Source of the DNA: Parelaphostrongylus tenuis
Lineage: Eukaryota > Nematoda > Chromadorea > Rhabditida > Metastrongylidae
DNA: 64,000 bases
Direction of reading: 5' to 3'
Assembly (NCBI GenBank): GCA_019055375.1
Contig: JAHQIW010000113.1
Location: 62,001-126,000 of the forward strand
Numbering within the stretch: position 1 is the stretch's first letter; every line of letters begins with the position of its first letter. The translations under genes and the position numbers were made by a program. This document shows positions 35,761-47,900 of the stretch, one piece after another. The notes beneath the pieces are model-generated. The model worked only from the letters and a program-made list of their open reading frames with translations. It was not told where the DNA came from and did no database searches.

Positions 35761-38700
35761 ATCAAGGATATTGCAATATAAATTTTTGAATTTCTGTATT
35801 TTCCACTACATATAAAGTCCGGAAGTCATCATAGCGATTTAAAACTAGAAAAAAAGGAATAGTTGTCCAAAAGTGATGGTGCATACTGCATACGACACCA
35901 GTTCATCGATAACTGTCAGTAGTGAACCGAAAAGAGGAGTGCCTCGTAATTACGCGTGACCTCGAGCCATACCTCAGGCCGATCTTTCCGGCCTGAGTTA
36001 GACACGGCCCACTGATACACTGACCCTAAGCGGCTGGTCTTCAATGAATAACTGATAGACACAAAACATCAAAACGGTGAGTGTTTCAAAATGAAGCTTC
36101 TACTTTGCGATCCAAAAATTCGTTTTTACTGTTTTCTGTTACGGTTGTGCAGGTTTTGGCTCAGTGGATTGTGGACCAATATGATCTTTCCAGGCTCTTA
36201 AGAAGGCGACCCGCCGGAACGTTAGCCACCTCAAATATTGTATATTCATGCTGCATTACTAACTGTATTGTTGCATGCCTCGTTAATTTCAAATAAATAA
36301 TATCAATAACATCTCGGAACGACTAAACAGAAGAAAATACACATTTCTTCAAACTATGCCAAAGTTAATAGATAGTTGGTCTTGGGAGTGATTTTTTTAA
36401 TCTTCAATTCACTTCAGGAGTTGGGACTAAAGCAGAATTATAGAACAGAATTCCTTCTATAGTTTTGTATATATTCGTTTTTTGGATATCCACTTATACT
36501 TCACTATATAAATGCGTCCATTTATACTTACCAGGCGTCGCAGCGTTTGTCATTAGATATGTCCTTACGTATAGTTTTGATGGTCATCGAGACGCCTTCA
36601 TGCATCTCCTTCAAGTTCCAACCTCTAAAAACAACTTCAATGTGATCACGTACAGGTGTTTGTGGCCGTCCACCAATAAAGCACAGATCTGGTTTGCCCC
36701 ACTGCTCCCCATGGGTATCCTCCTCCACTTTCACCGCTTCAGTGCACACACTTTGTTCTAGCTACGAATTAGTTATAGTTCACATATACGAAGAGGAATC
36801 AAGAACTCTTGCGTAAGGAAGGACTCAAAAGTCACAGACGTTTTCAGGAAAACTAGGAAGTACTACATACTTCTTGCTCATCATCATTGTCACTTGGCAT
36901 TTATTGTCTCCAGAGGTGCACCTTCGTAAGTGGTCGACGAGAAAAATTTATGAGTAAATTCGACTTTCTGAAACTCCAGTGAAAGAGGAACCTTTGAAAC
37001 TCCGCCCAACATTGTACTGAATTGTGCGTAATCTCATTAGGAAAACTTTAAGTGGTCAAAGAAAATGTCGTCATTGAGACTTCTACTCTACTCTTGACAA
37101 CGTTGAGAGGTGTTCAAGGAAACGTAAGGCTTAGGTGCAAACGAGCGATCGGCTTCTACGAATTGTACACGCCCTATATTTAGAAGTTGATTGCAGAACA
37201 GACACATCTATGGTCATTGTATGATTGATGAGTGGAAAAAATTTCACTCTCACAAGATAGGGACAAGACTGCGCAGAAAAAGGTAAAAATATATTTATTT
37301 TCAGAAGATGTCGAATTCCTAGTGAAAAGATTGACGGATTGTTGATGGTCATTCTTCCTGCCTATAAAAATCTCCTTGGCATATGTTATTTTTGTGTCAA
37401 TGAAGTGTTCCAGTCATCTAAATTTTACTATTTAATTGTCAGCAATACCCAGTGTGAAGTTTGAACAACGGGTTATTTATTCCGAAAGCGAAGAGTATTT
37501 TTCTCCTTTGCTCGTATAGCGCACTATATTGGCTTTGAAAAAACGGGTCAAACGCTAAAATTTTCATTTTTAGGCTATCGAATTACTACTAGATAAATCG
37601 GCAGAACACCAGGAAGTATTGCTCGCTGATTGTGGGAAGATCATATCAAAGCAGCAGGGATATCGTGAGTGGTGCTATCGTACGACCAAATGTAATTTGT
37701 TGCTGACTGATTACCTGTTGAATATTTTGTAGGAAATCTGCAACATTAGTGAAAAGATTCAAAGAATTGGGTGAAGAAAATGCATTCTATTCGAAGAAGC
37801 ATTTCGCCAATTGAAGAATGCGGACTCTACCAAAGCTTACACCGACAGCATATCAAACGTCTCCTTCAGACAAGTCACTTTGAAGAATCATACAATGTAA
37901 AAAATGTTTTCTGCAATCAAACTCTCGAAATATAGTGGAACGAAATGTGGAAAATGAATCGCGATTGCGTTGTTATCTAAAAGACGCAGCGTTTGGATGA
38001 AAAGTAGAGAATTTTTGGGATAGATGGAAGTTGTTTCCACTACAAGTACTCTTGCAAAGCTTTCTTCAGTAACACTCTATCCTTCTGTAGCGATAAAATT
38101 ATCTTGGAATTCAACTTTTGTCGTATAATTGCTAAGAAAACCTGCTGTGATATTCGAACAACGGATTATTTACACTGAAAACAAAACGTTATCTTTTTTT
38201 TCGTTAGTAGAGCATGCTATTTAGGCTTTTCTCACAAAACAAAAATATCAAAGTCAGCATCTTCCAAGCAATCGAATCACTAACGGAACATCGATAAAAT
38301 AAGGAGAAGATACCAAATAAAAGTTGGAAATAACCTCTTCTGCAGACGTACCGCGTAACATAGAAAAAATCGTGGCACTTGGTATTTTTGTCTCCCGATT
38401 AATAGAAATTTTTGTGACATTTCATCTTTGTGTAACGATAAAATGCTTCTAACATAGAAACTTTGCCCATGAGTATCAATAAATCCGTCATGTAGTTCAA
38501 GCGACGGGCTGACCACTTCGGGCGCTAACGTAACACCAATTTTGACTCCAGAATATCCGAGATTTGCTGCCGAATGACTGCTAAAATGAGCAAAAGGCTA
38601 TCCTCAAACCCCACGCGAAGAAACGAAGCAAGCCGAGTGTGAAACAACGTGTCATTTTCGTTGCTACACAATAAGGAAGGCTTTTTTTTTAGAAAATCAA

Positions 38701-39504
38701 GCACATCAATGGAATCGCCGAGATTTGAACTTTTGAATGAGCACCAAAAGTCCATGGCTCGCAGTACTGTGGGGAATGAATGAGCATTTGACCGGAACAG
38801 TAGCTTAGGATGGCCTAGTGATGTATGGTCGCTACAATGGCAACACTGATTTGTCCTTCCACCGAGAAGTTCAGTGCCAACTTGAAGACTGTGAAGGAAT
38901 GAAGATCTTCTATGCCCGAAGTTTGGACTAGCAAAGTCATGGAGATTTTTATTTAAGAGGCAAACTCAAACAACTAATAACCAGGTAGATATTGTGCAGC
39001 ACCTATTAACGCTCCACTATATACGTTCCAATTTCACTATATGATAATATAATGCGTATCTGACTTTGGTTTCCAATTTTAGACATTTGCAACCATTCAT
39101 TATAAATCAAAACTTTGATTATGAGGTTCATAATAGTTTTGGAAGAGCACTAGTCGCATTATGAGGTATCTATCTTTGATCGTGAACAGTCAGCTGCAGT
39201 AGCGTTGACGACTTAGAGAAGTCCTAGCATGCTTACATGGACAAAAAAAAACAGCTAAGATACGTGCTGGATCACATACAATCCACGAAGTTGGGCCATG
39301 ATTGGTCGTTCTCAAGTTCGGGGGACCGTGTTAACGTCAAAAAACTCGGCTAATTTGAACAGAATATTCAAAGATGGCACCTTTAAATAGTAAATATTTG
39401 CCGATATTGCTTATGTACATTGATATAAGTGCTTGAAAAGTTTTCACGCTGAAAAAATCACAATAATTTCAAGATATAAGTAGAACAGAAACTAATAGAA
39501 GCTC
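35761..39504. other. unassigned; two diverged direct repeats
   Basis: A block around 37458-37600 (GTTTGAACAACGGGTTATTTA, then TAGCGCA, TTGGCTTT, CTATCGAATTACTA) recurs in diverged form at about 38150-38285 (ATTCGAACAACGGATTATTTA, TAGAGCA, TAGGCTTT, CAATCGAATCACTA). I do not know what the repeat is. The hammerhead-like relic at 36150-36230 is listed separately. Confidence 0.45.
36150..36230 (+). ncRNA. Penelope-type hammerhead relic (family 4)
   Basis: The order is stem I GGCT (36193-36196) with AGCC (36224-36227), core CTTAAGA (36197-36203; expected CTGAAGA), stem II GGCG/CGCC (36205-36208 and 36212-36215), then GGAACGTT (36216-36223; expected GAAACGTT). All three stems pair, but two conserved core bases are mutated (G5 to U, A13 to G). 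CTGAAGAAGG...CCGAAACGTT is, to my knowledge, a pattern typical of hammerheads in Penelope-like elements. No reverse transcriptase or GIY-YIG endonuclease was found nearby. Confidence 0.6.
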
Positions 39505-39620
39505 AGCGTGGCAGTGGCTTCGGTGGTGTAGCGGCAACACGCATCTCGGTATGTGTGAAACCCGCGGTCCAGCTCCCGCCTGAGGTTTCAAGTTCTGCAT
39601 TTCATTCAGCAGTCTTGGTT
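39505..39620 (+). mobile_element. tRNA-derived SINE-like copy, group B
   Basis: A box A-like GGTGGTGTAGCGGCAACACG starts at 39520 and a degenerate box B GCGGTCCAGCTCCC starts near 39574. CGCCTGAGG and TTCTGCATTTCATTCAG follow, as in the copies at 8.6 and 19.9 kb. Confidence 0.6.
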
Positions 39621-39909
39621 TTACGACTAGAAGCTTTATGAAGAACGAAACATCGAGCGTCCAATTGAACTGTTTACTATGCAAAAATATGAAGTTTCTT
39701 TTGCTGAGGTCATGAAAGTGATCGAACAAGAAGATTGAGCGTCAATTCAACCTCAGCGGGCCCTGAAGAAGTCGAAATCATCGACACTTCACTCAGTATT
39801 GAATTGGATAATTTTTGCTGCATGACATCGACTGTTTTTAGAACCTCGCAATAAACATTCAGTCTAACTTCTAAGAATGCTCAAAGCCTTACCCGAGGTT
39901 GGTACGCCA

Positions 39910-39958
39910 GGGTCATACATCGGTGTGTCGGAGGTCTCGCCTTCCTCGTCAGTGACCC
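39910..39958 (-). ncRNA. hammerhead ribozyme, left arm, decayed
   Basis: On the minus strand stem I GGGTCA (39958-39953) pairs perfectly with TGACCC (39915-39910). The core CTGACGA (39952-39946) is intact and stem II is GGAAGG-type. But GAAA reads GACA (A14 to C), and stem III has a mismatch. The predicted cleavage base is at 39916. The A14 change should kill it. Confidence 0.7.
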
Positions 39959-40071
39959 ACGTTTCACATTAAGCCCTGCATTGTAGCAAGGAGGGAGCTG
40001 TATGTGGCGACGGCACAGTGTACATTGGCACTGTGCCATCATCACTTCTCAGTCGATGGATCTCATTGACC

Positions 40072-40134
40072 TACGCCCCACTCACTGACGAGGAGGGCGA
40101 GACCTTCGAAACACCGGTGTATGACCCTGGCGTA
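40072..40134 (+). ncRNA. type I hammerhead ribozyme, intact, with stem I inner loop
   Basis: The outer stem I is TACGCC (40072-40077) with GGCGTA (40129-40134). An internal loop follows, then inner stem I TCA (40082-40084) with TGA (40122-40124). The core is CTGACGA (40085-40091). Stem II is GGAGG (40092-40096) with CCTTC (40103-40107) and loop GCGAGA. GAA is at 40108-40110. Stem III ACACC/GGTGT (40111-40120) is a perfect loopless palindrome, and the triplet is GTA with predicted cleavage after A40121. The stem I internal loop facing the stem II loop is the arrangement by which natural hammerheads form their activating tertiary contact. By inspection this copy should be active, probably as a dimer. 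Confidence 0.85.
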
Positions 40135-40164
40135 CCAATCTCGGGTAAGGCTTCAAACATTCCT

Positions 40165-43100
40165 AAAAATTTTAATTTTTCTTGCCTCGTATTTGCACAT
40201 TAAGGACATAGGTAACAGAAACGCTTCAGTTTGAGAATTGGTGATAAAACGTTTCCAAACACTACCGAACTTGAAGAACTAAGAATATTCTGCTATGAAA
40301 AGAAACAAGAAGGACTAACCTGAACACTACACTTCGAATGCGTACCAGAGTTTTAGAAATGATTCAAAAATCTGTCGTAATATTCTGTTTGTGGTACTTT
40401 TTGGATTTAATTCTTACCTTCTTACACTCATTGGCCGCCATGCAATCAACTTTATTGGTTCAACAAATTTCAATTGCAAATTCTTCAAACAAATTCTCTA
40501 GAAGAACAAATTCGCCTACTTGCTAGACGGAGAGATGTATGACTGTCGGCCAGAATTTCCTCGTACAGGCCGATCGCTGTGACGAGCGCTTGTTGATAGC
40601 AATCGTAGTAGCAAGCTTTCACTATTACTAGTCTCAGTTGGCAGAGTAGGGAGGGATGTAAAGGCTGGAAATCGTGCTGAGATCAGTCAGAAAAGAGTTG
40701 TCTATGCCCCAGATGGGGTAACGGTGGTGGCGCAAAGGAACTAGAATCGTGGAGAGCATTTGTCATCGAACACATAGCACCATAGCAAAACATGAAGCCA
40801 TTATCATCGTCTACGGAAAAGGATATGCGTGAACATGAATATGGTTAGGATCTAATTAAAATGATGGATTACAAAAGTCTAAAACAATCATCCACCATCG
40901 GATAACATGAAGTGTGACTTGTTTCAGATCTTCATGAGAACTTAGTGCAAACGATGACATTCGAGTGGAGGGAAAAAAAATTAGCGACAGACGAAACAAA
41001 GGAAAGGAGAATGAATTTCAATAAAAGCACAGAAAGGAACCATATTTGATAGAGGAGAGTTTTAGTTGGAGGGATACGATTCCCTGTTCCGTGCTCTTCA
41101 TTTCTTCATTTCTCATTGTATTGTAGTTGAATTGAGTTCTCTCAACTTGTCTTTAGTGCTCGTAGTTTTTCACGGTAAAATCAACAGACAACATCTGTTA
41201 AGGAAATAAAATTGAATATTCGAGTCAGACATCGATATAAAATCATTTTTCGTTATTTGGAAGGTAAAATGAGTTTTCCAAAATTTGTAACCCAATTTCT
41301 TCACTTTGTTTAGCGCTCCGTCATAGCTTTCATGAATAGTTAATATCAATTACAGAAAAGTCTCTATTTTAGTGATTTTGTCGGTTTTGTCGATGATTTT
41401 TGTCGTTACACCTAGTTTTTTCTATTACCTGCTAACGAATATTTACAATACATATAGTGAGATAGACAGCGTCAACTAATGGTGACGAGGCACACGTGCC
41501 TGTTATCGAGAAGCATTGGACGACGGACATGCAGAAGAGCTCACATTATTTGTGAGTTCAGGGACGAAGCTAGATGTATTCCTGAGCAAATAGTGACTGA
41601 CTATCTTAGCGTTTAATTCGAGAACACGGCCGCAAGAAACTTTGGCTCGTCTACTTCTTGTTATTTCGGATCTATAGCACATTCGGATTACGCTGTTACT
41701 GATTGTTGAACTCAGACAATGAAGCCGTCCGTCACCTTGAGAGTGGTTGCCCTTTTCAAATAAATAGAATCAAGGGGCACCAGTGATTACTCTGAATTGA
41801 TAGAGCATCTGCTAGCAGACATCGTGGACATATCAGTGACCTCAACGCACAAGAGACGGATCGACTAGTGTTGCGCATAATGTCACACTATCAAAAGCTC
41901 ATCTACAGTATGCTGATGGCGGCCGATCCGTACAAAAACTGCACTGATCACTCGATTATCGAGTCCCGTACGATGGGAGAAGCGGCTAGCTATGCGGCGA
42001 ATTAATTGACGGTTAGCGATGCGAGCAATTCACAATGGGAACAGAATGAATAAATGAATGCACCGGCATGAGAACTATTTTATCTACAGTGGTCTACCTC
42101 AGCGACAAGGCTGTATGAGTGAGCTCTGAAGAGGGAAGAAAGACGAATGAAAGGTGAATTTAGCAATTTTAAAAAGTATGATTCGAAAACTGAAAAAAAA
42201 ACAATTATGCCATTCCGTAAACAATGAACTAGAACTGCACATGTACTCTTTGCATAACATTTCACTTATTTTCAGAATCCCATCTATTCTTTCGCAAAAA
42301 GTTTCAAGCAATTTGTTTCGATATCTAGTATAGTATGCTTACATGACGTGCATATCAGAAAAAGTAAGACAGCAAACTTTGATCTCAATTTTCCTTCAAT
42401 TATATTACGAAACATTAAGAAAAGAAACTATGGTACGGATCAATTAACGTGATAAAGTTAGAAAGTAAATTCTGTAAAAGTTTCTTATTTAAGTTTGAGG
42501 TTACAGCAGAAATGTGAAATGTAAAAAGTTTGTAAAATGTAACAAGTTTTTTTTTACATAGTCCAACAGTCATGATATTTCACAAAAACCATGAGGGATC
42601 AAGTCTACTACTACCGTCTTCGTCTCATGAATGAAGTGCTGGTATTTGTTAGACTGTTCAAATATTGTAGAAAAAAAAAACAGTTGGTCTCTGTCATTTC
42701 TTACGACACTTATCTCCAGGAAATATGAATGAGTGTTTCTTTATCATAACCGGAAATCCTGGGAATTTTGAAATCGCCGCAGTGCATAGGTTCAGAATGA
42801 TGAAACCTTCACTAAATTTAATATAAAAAATCGCAAATTGGACTTTTCGTCAAAAGGCAGTACTCTTCTCAAAGGTCTCGTTGAAATTGAAGCTAATTTG
42901 TAGGAATATTGTAGTATGGAACAGCATTTATTATGGACATTGGGGCAATTTTTCAGCTACTCCGTAGTCTTCATTACTCACCAATAACTCGGCGGAGATT
43001 GTAAAGTGTTCCTAAAACTTTCTTATCTGTTAGGAACAATAATTATTAAGAAAAACACTTGTCTATACAAACAAGGCCCTGAGACATATGACATAGGCAT

Positions 43101-44732
43101 CATTTATTTTCAACAGACATGCTTTTGTGTTGTGTGGTGTTCTTGGAAAATACATGAGTAGCAGTGCTCAGAGGTGCTCTACAATACACACACAATCGTT
43201 GGTTCAACTGGGTACTCAGAGCTGCTAGGTGACCCTTTTCATTTCAGTATCGCAATTTGGTAATGGACTTGTCTGAGCGGAATAAAAACACTAATCAGAC
43301 GCATCAGTAGTCCATCGGTAGTCAGCGTAAATGCCAGATAAGCACTCGAACACTTATACTGTCATACGAATGGAATCGGAGACATTGTGTATACTTGAAG
43401 AAATAATCATCACCAAGGTCTAATCTTATTTCTATAGAAATTCTGAGACAACCTTGGATTAATGGGTCATCTTTTATGCCAAAGAAAGCTGATATCTTTG
43501 TAAATCATACCTAAAAAAAAGTTCTACTCGAACGAAAAGAAGACCAAGATTCACAGAGAGAACGAACGACTGCGTCGAATCTACTCAATCATTGGACGTG
43601 AAAAAGACTAATAGGTTGAAACGGTAGCTAAATATTTTATTTATGAATCTCACGGCATTTGTTCAGTCATGAAAGGAACTATGAGAGAATTTACTCACCA
43701 TTACATGCGGATATGTTGTGAAGATATTTGAAAGGATCATGGTCTGTCTAAAATTAGGAAACGATTTCACTATTGTACAAGGCTTTCTGTCTACTCTGCA
43801 TTCATGAGACTTTATTGCCTCAAGTTCTATCGAAAGCCCTAATATAAGGCCCTTTCTTTTTCCGAAGCAGAAGCTATATAGTACTATTCAAATATGACTC
43901 AAAGTTGTAATTAGGTGCAAATCGATGTTGATCTATACTACCAAGATACATCAGCCCAATATGGATCTTCATAGGTTTTTGTTTGACTTGTTGAACCAAT
44001 CAGCGACTAAGAAAAGAAGGGAGTACATTTAATAATAAATACACCAAAACTTAGAACGTATTAGACATTGTGAAAAGGAAAAGTTAGTTTAGAGTCTATT
44101 TATATTTCAGAAGACGCCTTGCTGTTCACTTAATCGATAAAAATATTGAAGAACGCGAAATCGTGATTATGATAAAGGATGAGACGACTGGAAATTTCTT
44201 TATTAATGTTTCATCAGATTGAAAGATAGCTTTGCAATTTTATACGCATTTTTCGGAAATTATGTCTGTATTTTTGCATTTCATTTCTCAAAAGGCCTCT
44301 TTAGTCTATTTTAGCACTAAAATCATGTATCACTTACTGCGCCTTATCGCGAGTAATTCTGTTGTGTAATGGAAAACTCTTCTCCCTTTTCAAAGGATTC
44401 TGGAATTTTTGGGTTGTCATTGTAGAAAAAATTCTATGCTATCGTTTTTTTTTGTAGGTTTGGACTTTCCTTTCCTTTTTATGATGCCAAATAAAATCAT
44501 CAATAAGCCTGAGTCTGTGCAAGAAAAGCATGATCGTGTAGAGAGAATCCTGGAGTATCAGAGTCATTTGTTCTATAAAGAATTTCATTTGAAGCAAATA
44601 AAAGCTTCAGATTTGATTAAAAACATCAGCGAACCATGCTGCGCGATCAATCAACCGCACCGATGGATACACAGCCGCTCGTACTCTAGCCGACACGAAA
44701 TGCGCGCCGAATACGATATCTAATACTCCTTT
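40165..44732. other. no recognisable gene
   Basis: More than 4 kb of AT-rich sequence with frames under 105 codons. The frame 44409-44723 (+) is unrecognised. No transposon remnants were seen. Confidence 0.4.
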
Positions 44733-44985
44733 GGCTGCTACAGTGCACTATAAAGTCGTTTTCAAGCAGTAAACATACCACTGAAATTGTCAAAAGTTGA
44801 TCTATTTGATGATTCCGAAAAATTTAAAGGAAAATTTCTGCGTAGCGAAAAATTCAGAGAAAAGGCGCCGAAGTGAAAATTATTTTATCTTTACCCGCTA
44901 CAGCGCACTGAAAACACCATTTCAAGAACAAAGCGCAGCATTTAAATTGCCAAGATTTGAGCTATCGACATTACTAAAACATTGA
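44733..44985. repeat. two diverged direct repeat units, about 165-bp period
   Basis: GCTACAGTGCACT, TTTCAAG, AAATTGTCAA and TTGATCTAT (44735-44810) recur as GCTACAGCGCACT, TTTCAAG, AAATTGCCAA and TTGAGCTAT (44899-44968). The origin is unknown. Confidence 0.6.
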
Positions 44986-47900
44986 GAAAACACAAAACGC
45001 GTTGTCTCAAAAGGTTGATTGGAAATGTGTGCTAATATGATGGGAAAACATCACGAAGAAGAGTCATCAATAACACTTATAGTATTAACTTATGTTGCAA
45101 AAGTTCCTTCTGTATCGTCTACCAACAATTTCGATAAAGAACGGATTTTGCTGAAAAAACACTTTGATCTAAATTATTTGGACTGCTGCTTTTAGTTAAT
45201 TGAACAGAATTTTCTAGAATATTCTCTGCAGCTAAAAGCTACATCCACTATTCTTTCGCAACTTCCATGAGAGAACGTTCAAGATGCAAGAAAGATTATT
45301 TCCAACATAATTAAAGATTCGCACTTGGCTTTTGAATGTAACTTTTTTATAGCTTCATGACAAGGTGAATGAGTGCGAGTCATTAGCGCTACCGTACACT
45401 TTCTATATTGAACAGAAACTTCGAGAGATACAGTGTGCTTTCTGCAAAAAAATATTACCTTGACGAGATTTTTCACCTCATTTTCTTTCCCTCTTCAGCC
45501 TTAATCTTTTCGAGTTTAAAACAATGATGTAGGCGCAAAGCAAAAATGTTTGATAACAGAGCAAGAATCTTTTGGAGAAAAAGTATTAGATAAGACACAT
45601 CTAAAAGTGCAATTCTCTGAGAATACAAGACAAATCAAACGGTTCCTTTACACTAGGCTTATTCTTTCATTAAGTTGAGATAAAAACCTTCAAAATAAAC
45701 GAAGTGAATAGTCAAATTAGCTCGCTAAAATGCCCTAAAGATTTCGAAATCATTAAGCTAAAAAATTATGATTGGACAGAAATGAACATTTCATCTCTTA
45801 TCTCAACATTTACGATCCGATGATTTCATGGAAAAAAAAACATTATCAGCCACGGAAAATTGTATAGCGGAGCGTCGTATGGGGATTTGTTAGCGCCTAG
45901 ATGAAGAACTTTCTCCTTCTCTAAACATTTGGAACTTTTTTGTTGCATGGCATTCGGAAAACAGAGAGGGGGAGAGAGATTTCTTGAAAAACACAGATGT
46001 GCTCAAATCACACGAGGCAGCGGCGACTGTGACGGTAATGTCCCGAATGACACATGGCATTGAAAACATGCTAAACGTGGTCTATGTCATCGTCGTAAGG
46101 ATATGTCGCCTTGTATCACTTATCACTTGAAGCATCAAAGTGGATGGAATGGAGACGATCTACAATGAATGAGGAATGAACCTAAGGCCAAATTGTTGTG
46201 TACTATATGCGGACACCAGAGAAAAAATTGGTAGAAATTTGGGTAAAAAGTGAGAAGTTATAGAAAGAGAAGACGAGAGGGAAAGAGAGAGAGGAGAGAG
46301 TGGTAGAGTGTAAGAGAAAAAGAGAGAGAAGGAAGAGCGAGAGACACGCACAGAGAGGTAGAGGCAAAGACAGAAAGGCATCTTTTCTTCCAAATAAAAA
46401 GTTTACGTCACTCATCTGGAATAAAACTGCTATATTTTTTATTCCGTTTTTGTACTTTTTGCTTCACTTCATTCTGATGTTATCATTACCTAATCAGGTA
46501 ACTCAAAATACTTATGGCAGGGAGCAGATTTTACATGAAAATGATGAGCCAACTAGGATAACCGAAGTTTTCAACTTTTCAAAAAAAATTTTTTCTATTC
46601 GCTATTATCTTGCTTGGTCCAGCACTGGATACGAAAATCTCAGTGATATCGATGAGGATTACGCAATCTTAACGTTAACCTTTCAATAAACACATGGGTC
46701 ACGACGTAAAAGAAAGATGAGGAAGATGATAATAAAAATAATTATCTTAGTAATAATTATGATGCAGAAGGATACGTTGGTAGGCGGGAACAAGAAGTTT
46801 TACCTTAATTTGACCATCAACGATTTTGATTCCTTCTGAACAATTTCTATTTCGATTTCTAAGAAATCAGAAACTGTAAAGACTTTGAGTGCACAGGAAG
46901 AATGAAACTTCACAGAAGATCAAAGCCGAAACTGTTTGGCGTTTATGAATAATTCAAAGATGTACCGTGCATTCGAATCATTCGTAGTATCACTAGGTGA
47001 TGGAGCGCATACTTGGCCTATACCATGGAAACTTACCTATGTATGAAGTCAGTGTTTCTGTTCTCCTTGGTAGGTGTGCTAGTACTTTGTCAGCTCTGAG
47101 AAACAGTCCCTGATTAACGCTTAGAGTATGATAGAACCAATGAGAAAGTGTGCATCCCAAGTAGCTATTATGTGATAACATTATGCTACAAAGTACCCTA
47201 CAGAAACTTGAACGCTCAAAAGCGCTCAAGGTTCCAAGTTTCAACGTTTGACCCAAAGCCCTTGTATCAAAATCGGAGTAATATTTTTTTATTCAGAATA
47301 AAAGTAAACGATTTTGATTCAGATCTTGGCAACACTCAAAATTTGCTGTTATCCAATCGATGTAAACATGATTTGTATTCTTCATCGCGATATCGAAACA
47401 TTCATTAGACGAATATGCAAACGAATAATCGAATTCACCGAAATCATTAAAATCACCTGGATCTCCAAAAAAAAGTCAGTGTTAGAACGATATAATGACA
47501 AATATCAGTTACTATATTACTGATAGGCCACCTTGCTGATGGCGATTTTAATAGAAATAAGAAATATCATTTCATTCCAGATAATATTTCTGAAAAACTG
47601 ATGCTGTGGCGTTTTTAGATGAGTCAATACCATTTTGTTGATCATGCGATGTTAAAGTTAAGCTGAAAAAAGCATCTAAATCACATAGTGTGTGTGAAGG
47701 TGTTGCACAAAGATACGGCGATACACGCCTTCCTAATTATAGAATAAGTGGAGAAAAGTACTTCAGCATTAAAATAATAAGATGAAATTGTTGATTACAC
47801 TAGAATGGAAGATCTACCGAAGAATTTTGCAAAGACATCTCAAATGGTCGCACCAGGATGTTCTTGGTCGTCACCACAAACATTCGTCCGCATTTGTGAG

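Larger units (their letters stand above)
39873..40164. mobile_element. inverted pair of hammerhead units (family 5)
   Basis: Two arms of about 88 bp (39873-39962 and 40077-40164) are inverted repeats with about 85-90% identity, flanking about 115 bp. The conserved blocks are AAGCCTTACCCGAG, TTGGTACGCCAGGGTCATAC, GGTCTCGCC and CCTCGTCAGTGA. Each arm encodes a hammerhead: decayed on the left (minus), intact-looking on the right (plus). The centre contains a separate perfect hairpin, GGCACAGTG (about 40013-40021) with CACTGTGCC (about 40029-40037). No clear target duplication was seen. It could be mistaken for a MITE; the ribozymes argue for a Penelope-like or retrozyme origin (inference). Confidence 0.75.

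Noticed and set aside
39748..39780. CTGAAGA followed by a GTCG/CGAC hairpin, as a further Penelope-type hammerhead
   Set aside because: The GAAA segment is missing after stem II and no stem III or stem I pairing was found.
46300..46689. 129-codon plus-strand open frame
   Set aside because: Its first third is translated GA-rich simple repeat (Arg/Glu/Lys-rich) and the rest matches nothing; likely chance.
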